Origin: Pseudomonas vanderleydeniana
GTDB lineage: Bacteria; Pseudomonadota; Gammaproteobacteria; Pseudomonadales; Pseudomonadaceae
NCBI RefSeq assembly: GCF_014268755.2
Contig: NZ_CP077093.1
Coordinates: forward strand, 2,964,001 to 3,028,000
Direction of reading: 5' to 3'
Length of the DNA: 64,000 nucleotides
The notes below the pieces were generated by a model, which did no database searches, had not been told where the DNA came from, and saw only the letters and a list, made by a program, of their open reading frames with translations. The position numbers and the translations under genes were made by a program. This document shows positions 62,415 through 64,000 of this stretch, one piece after another. Positions within the stretch are counted from its first letter, which is position 1. The number at the start of each line of letters is the position of its first letter.

Positions 62415-62488
62415 TTCCATTCAACTGTCCGGCTCCGCCATCCACGATGGCTGCGCGGAGCCCCTGGTCTACCAAAAGGAAACATCCA

Positions 62489-63241
62489 ATGAAACTCAAG
62501 AATCAAGTTGCCCTGATCACGGGTGCCGGTGCCGGCATCGGCGAAGCCACTGCAAAGCTGTTCGTTCAGGAAGGTGCCAAGGTCGTCGTGGCTGATCGCA
62601 ACATCGACCTGGCCCGCAAGGTCGCGGCAGAGCTGGGCGAGCACGCCATCGCCGTCGAGGCGGACGTGGCGAACACCGAACAGGTCAAGGCCATGGTGGA
62701 TCAGGCAGTCAGCCACTTTGGCGGCCTGGACATCCTGGTCAACAACGCCGGTTTCGGTACGCTCGGTACCGTGGTTACCCTGGACGAGGAAACCTGGGAC
62801 AGCGTGATCGACGTCAACCTCAAGGGTGTTTTCCTTTGCTCCAAATACGCCATTCCGGAGATCATCCGCCGTGGTGGTGGGGCCGTGGTGAACCTGGCCT
62901 CGACCATTTCTGTCGTCGGTATCAAGGATCGTGCCGCTTATGTGGCGGCCAAAGGTGGCGTTGCCGCGTTGACCCGCGCCATGGCGTTGGATCACGCCCT
63001 GGATGGTGTACGTGTCAACAGTGTCGCCCCTGGTGTGATCGCTTCCAGCTACTACGACAAGATCTTCGAAACCGTTGCCGATCCAGTGGCTTTCAAGAAA
63101 GGCCTGGAGGCTCGCTCGCCCCTGAACAAGATGGGAGAGCCGGTGGATATCGCCAACATGATCCTGTTCCTGGCATCGAAGGACTCCAGCTTTGCCACCG
63201 GTGCGATGTTCACGGTGGACGGCGGCTACACCGCCTGGTGA
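62489..63241 (+). CDS. SDR family NAD(P)-dependent oxidoreductase
   Basis: Classical short-chain dehydrogenase (250 aa). The cofactor motif TGAGAGIG is at residues 11-18, NNAG follows in the middle, and the catalytic Ser-Tyr-Lys set is in the STIS region and AAYVAAKGG. The acidic residue after strand 2 (VVADRN) favours NAD+. An AAAGGAAA ribosome-binding site precedes the ATG at 62489. It is co-transcribed with the GMC gene 74 bp upstream and probably oxidises a hydroxyl of the same substrate. Confidence 0.92.
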   Translation: MKLKNQVALITGAGAGIGEATAKLFVQEGAKVVVADRNIDLARKVAAELGEHAIAVEADVANTEQVKAMVDQAVSHFGGLDILVNNAGFGTLGTVVTLDEETWDSVIDVNLKGVFLCSKYAIPEIIRRGGGAVVNLASTISVVGIKDRAAYVAAKGGVAALTRAMALDHALDGVRVNSVAPGVIASSYYDKIFETVADPVAFKKGLEARSPLNKMGEPVDIANMILFLASKDSSFATGAMFTVDGGYTAW

Positions 63242-63251
63242 GGACACAGCG

Positions 63252-63830
63252 ATGATCGACGAACTGCGCCAGTACACCTTCACGGCTGAAAGCTGGGAGC
63301 GTTATTGGAAACTGTTCAATAATCTGTGCATGCCGATCCGGGGCAATGATTTTGGGAGCTTGCAGGGATTGTGGTTGGAGCAGGTCGGATCGACCGTCAC
63401 GTTCCGCCATGTTTGGCGCTATGAATCCCTGGACGCCAGGGCCCGGTTACGGGCCGAACTGCTGAAGGTGGATGACTGGCGCGAAAAATTTCTGCCTCAG
63501 GCTGCCTGCCACGTGGCCGATCAGCATCTGCAGGTTCTTATCCCGCGCGCTGAAGGTGAGGGTCTGGAGGTCGCGGCGGCTCGTTACCTGCACGTCTATC
63601 GTTGCTCCACGGGCAAGGCGGCAGGAATCATTCAGCAGATTAACGGTGTCGCCAGTTCGGCCCGGAAAAATCTGTGCGGTTTGTGGGCTACCGAATTCCC
63701 CAATCCGAACCAGATCGTTGCGATGACCTCCTCCGAGGAGGCTCCCTTGCTGGCGCTCAATACTGAAGTCGAGATCGAGACCCGCTTGCTGAAACCGCTG
63801 GATTGCCGATCGGATCCGAGCGTGGCGTAG
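63252..63830 (+). CDS. NIPSNAP family protein
   Basis: A 192-aa protein resembling NIPSNAP family members, small ferredoxin-like-fold proteins often found with catabolic oxidoreductases. The opening MIDELRQYTFTAESWERYWKLF and FRHVWRYESLDARARLRAEL are typical, and a second, weaker half follows. The ATG at 63252 lies 10 bp after the SDR stop; the longer frame overlaps SDR coding sequence. The function is not known; it is probably involved in the same pathway. Confidence 0.75.
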   Translation: MIDELRQYTFTAESWERYWKLFNNLCMPIRGNDFGSLQGLWLEQVGSTVTFRHVWRYESLDARARLRAELLKVDDWREKFLPQAACHVADQHLQVLIPRAEGEGLEVAAARYLHVYRCSTGKAAGIIQQINGVASSARKNLCGLWATEFPNPNQIVAMTSSEEAPLLALNTEVEIETRLLKPLDCRSDPSVA

Positions 63831-63856
63831 GTGAAGCCTTTTTCTTTGGCTAGAAA

Positions 63857-63870
63857 TGTAAACGAATACA
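63857..63870. promoter_or_regulatory. TGTAA-N4-TTACA operator (site 8)
   Basis: TGTAAACGAATACA, one base from TGTAAACGATTACA in the right half, 21 bp before the aldehyde dehydrogenase start, so this gene has its own controlled promoter or internal operator. Confidence 0.7.
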
Positions 63871-63890
63871 GAGAATATCGAGGAATCACT

Positions 63891-64000
63891 ATGAGTGTTC
63901 GACAGTACAACCATTGGATCAACGGAGCCGAATACGTCCCGGCATCGGCGCAGTATCTGGAGCGTACCTCGCCAGCTCACGGCGAACTGCTGGCCAAGTT
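63891..64000 (+). CDS. aldehyde dehydrogenase family protein, N-terminal part (cut by window end)
   Basis: Only the first 36 codons are visible. The opening YNHWINGAEYVPASAQYLE followed by RTSPAHGELLAK matches the start of NAD(P)-dependent aldehyde dehydrogenases (the WINGxxxxxxxxxxxxxxxPATGE pattern). It would oxidise the aldehyde made by the GMC or SDR enzyme. It has an AGGAAT ribosome-binding site and a regulon operator just upstream. Confidence 0.75.
   Translation, partial: MSVRQYNHWINGAEYVPASAQYLERTSPAHGELLAK

Noticed and set aside
1..64000. CRISPR arrays, rRNA genes, insertion sequences, prophage genes and integrases
   Set aside because: None was recognised on reading both strands; no regularly spaced repeats, transposase or integrase motifs were seen.

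Overview
The window looks like chromosome of a Pseudomonas, most likely of the fluorescens lineage. The DNA is GC-rich, and it carries ilvE, an nfsB-type nitroreductase, a tRNA-Leu(UAA), a glcCDEFGB operon, OprB and TorF-type porins, and many LacI, LysR, TetR and GntR regulators. No rRNA, CRISPR array, transposase or integrase was seen.

Layout. 1-6.3 kb is ordinary chromosome: a PAS-GGDEF protein, ilvE, a radical-SAM/DUF4130 DNA-metabolism pair behind a LexA-like box, nfsB and a divergent LysR gene. A tRNA-Leu lies at 6570-6656. Its 3' end and downstream terminator are repeated at about 42.42-42.54 kb (90 of 100 positions identical over the best part). The second copy cuts into a parE gene. 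The 35.8 kb in between behaves like an accessory island without a visible integrase. It starts with a broken SLAC1/TehA-like gene and vapBC and ends with parD and the truncated parE.

Inside the island, 8.4-26.5 kb is a sugar or sugar-acid oxidation region. Two paralogous three-subunit periplasmic dehydrogenases (Tat-exported small subunit, GMC flavoprotein, triheme cytochrome c) flank a LacI-controlled set: an enolase-superfamily dehydratase, an ACS-type MFS transporter, a periplasmic MRJP/SMP30-like protein, two secreted DUF336 proteins and a DoxX-like membrane protein. A second LacI gene and an OprB porin complete it. The inferred logic is periplasmic oxidation to a lactone or acid, hydrolysis, import and dehydration. 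At 26.8-35.2 kb a minus-strand operon encodes a complete RND efflux system, with an embedded MipA/OmpV protein and its own two-component system. Four CTTGA repeats at exact 11-bp spacing lie upstream of it. At 36-42 kb are a solitary polyamine-type binding protein, a TetR regulator, an M28-family protein with altered metal ligands, a Tat-exported phosphotriesterase-family lipoprotein and a TorF-type porin.

To the right of the island are a hybrid PAS histidine kinase, then glcC divergent from glcDEFGB (glycolate oxidation plus malate synthase G), with two TGGT-N3-ACCA operators between them. From 52.7 kb to the window end, genes for two related MFS transporters, an NCS1 permease, a LacI regulator, a trehalose-synthase-like GH13 enzyme, a choline-dehydrogenase-like GMC oxidoreductase, an SDR, a NIPSNAP-like protein and an aldehyde dehydrogenase (cut by the edge) are preceded by recurring TGTAA-N4-TTACA operators. 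This looks like one regulon whose substrate I cannot name.
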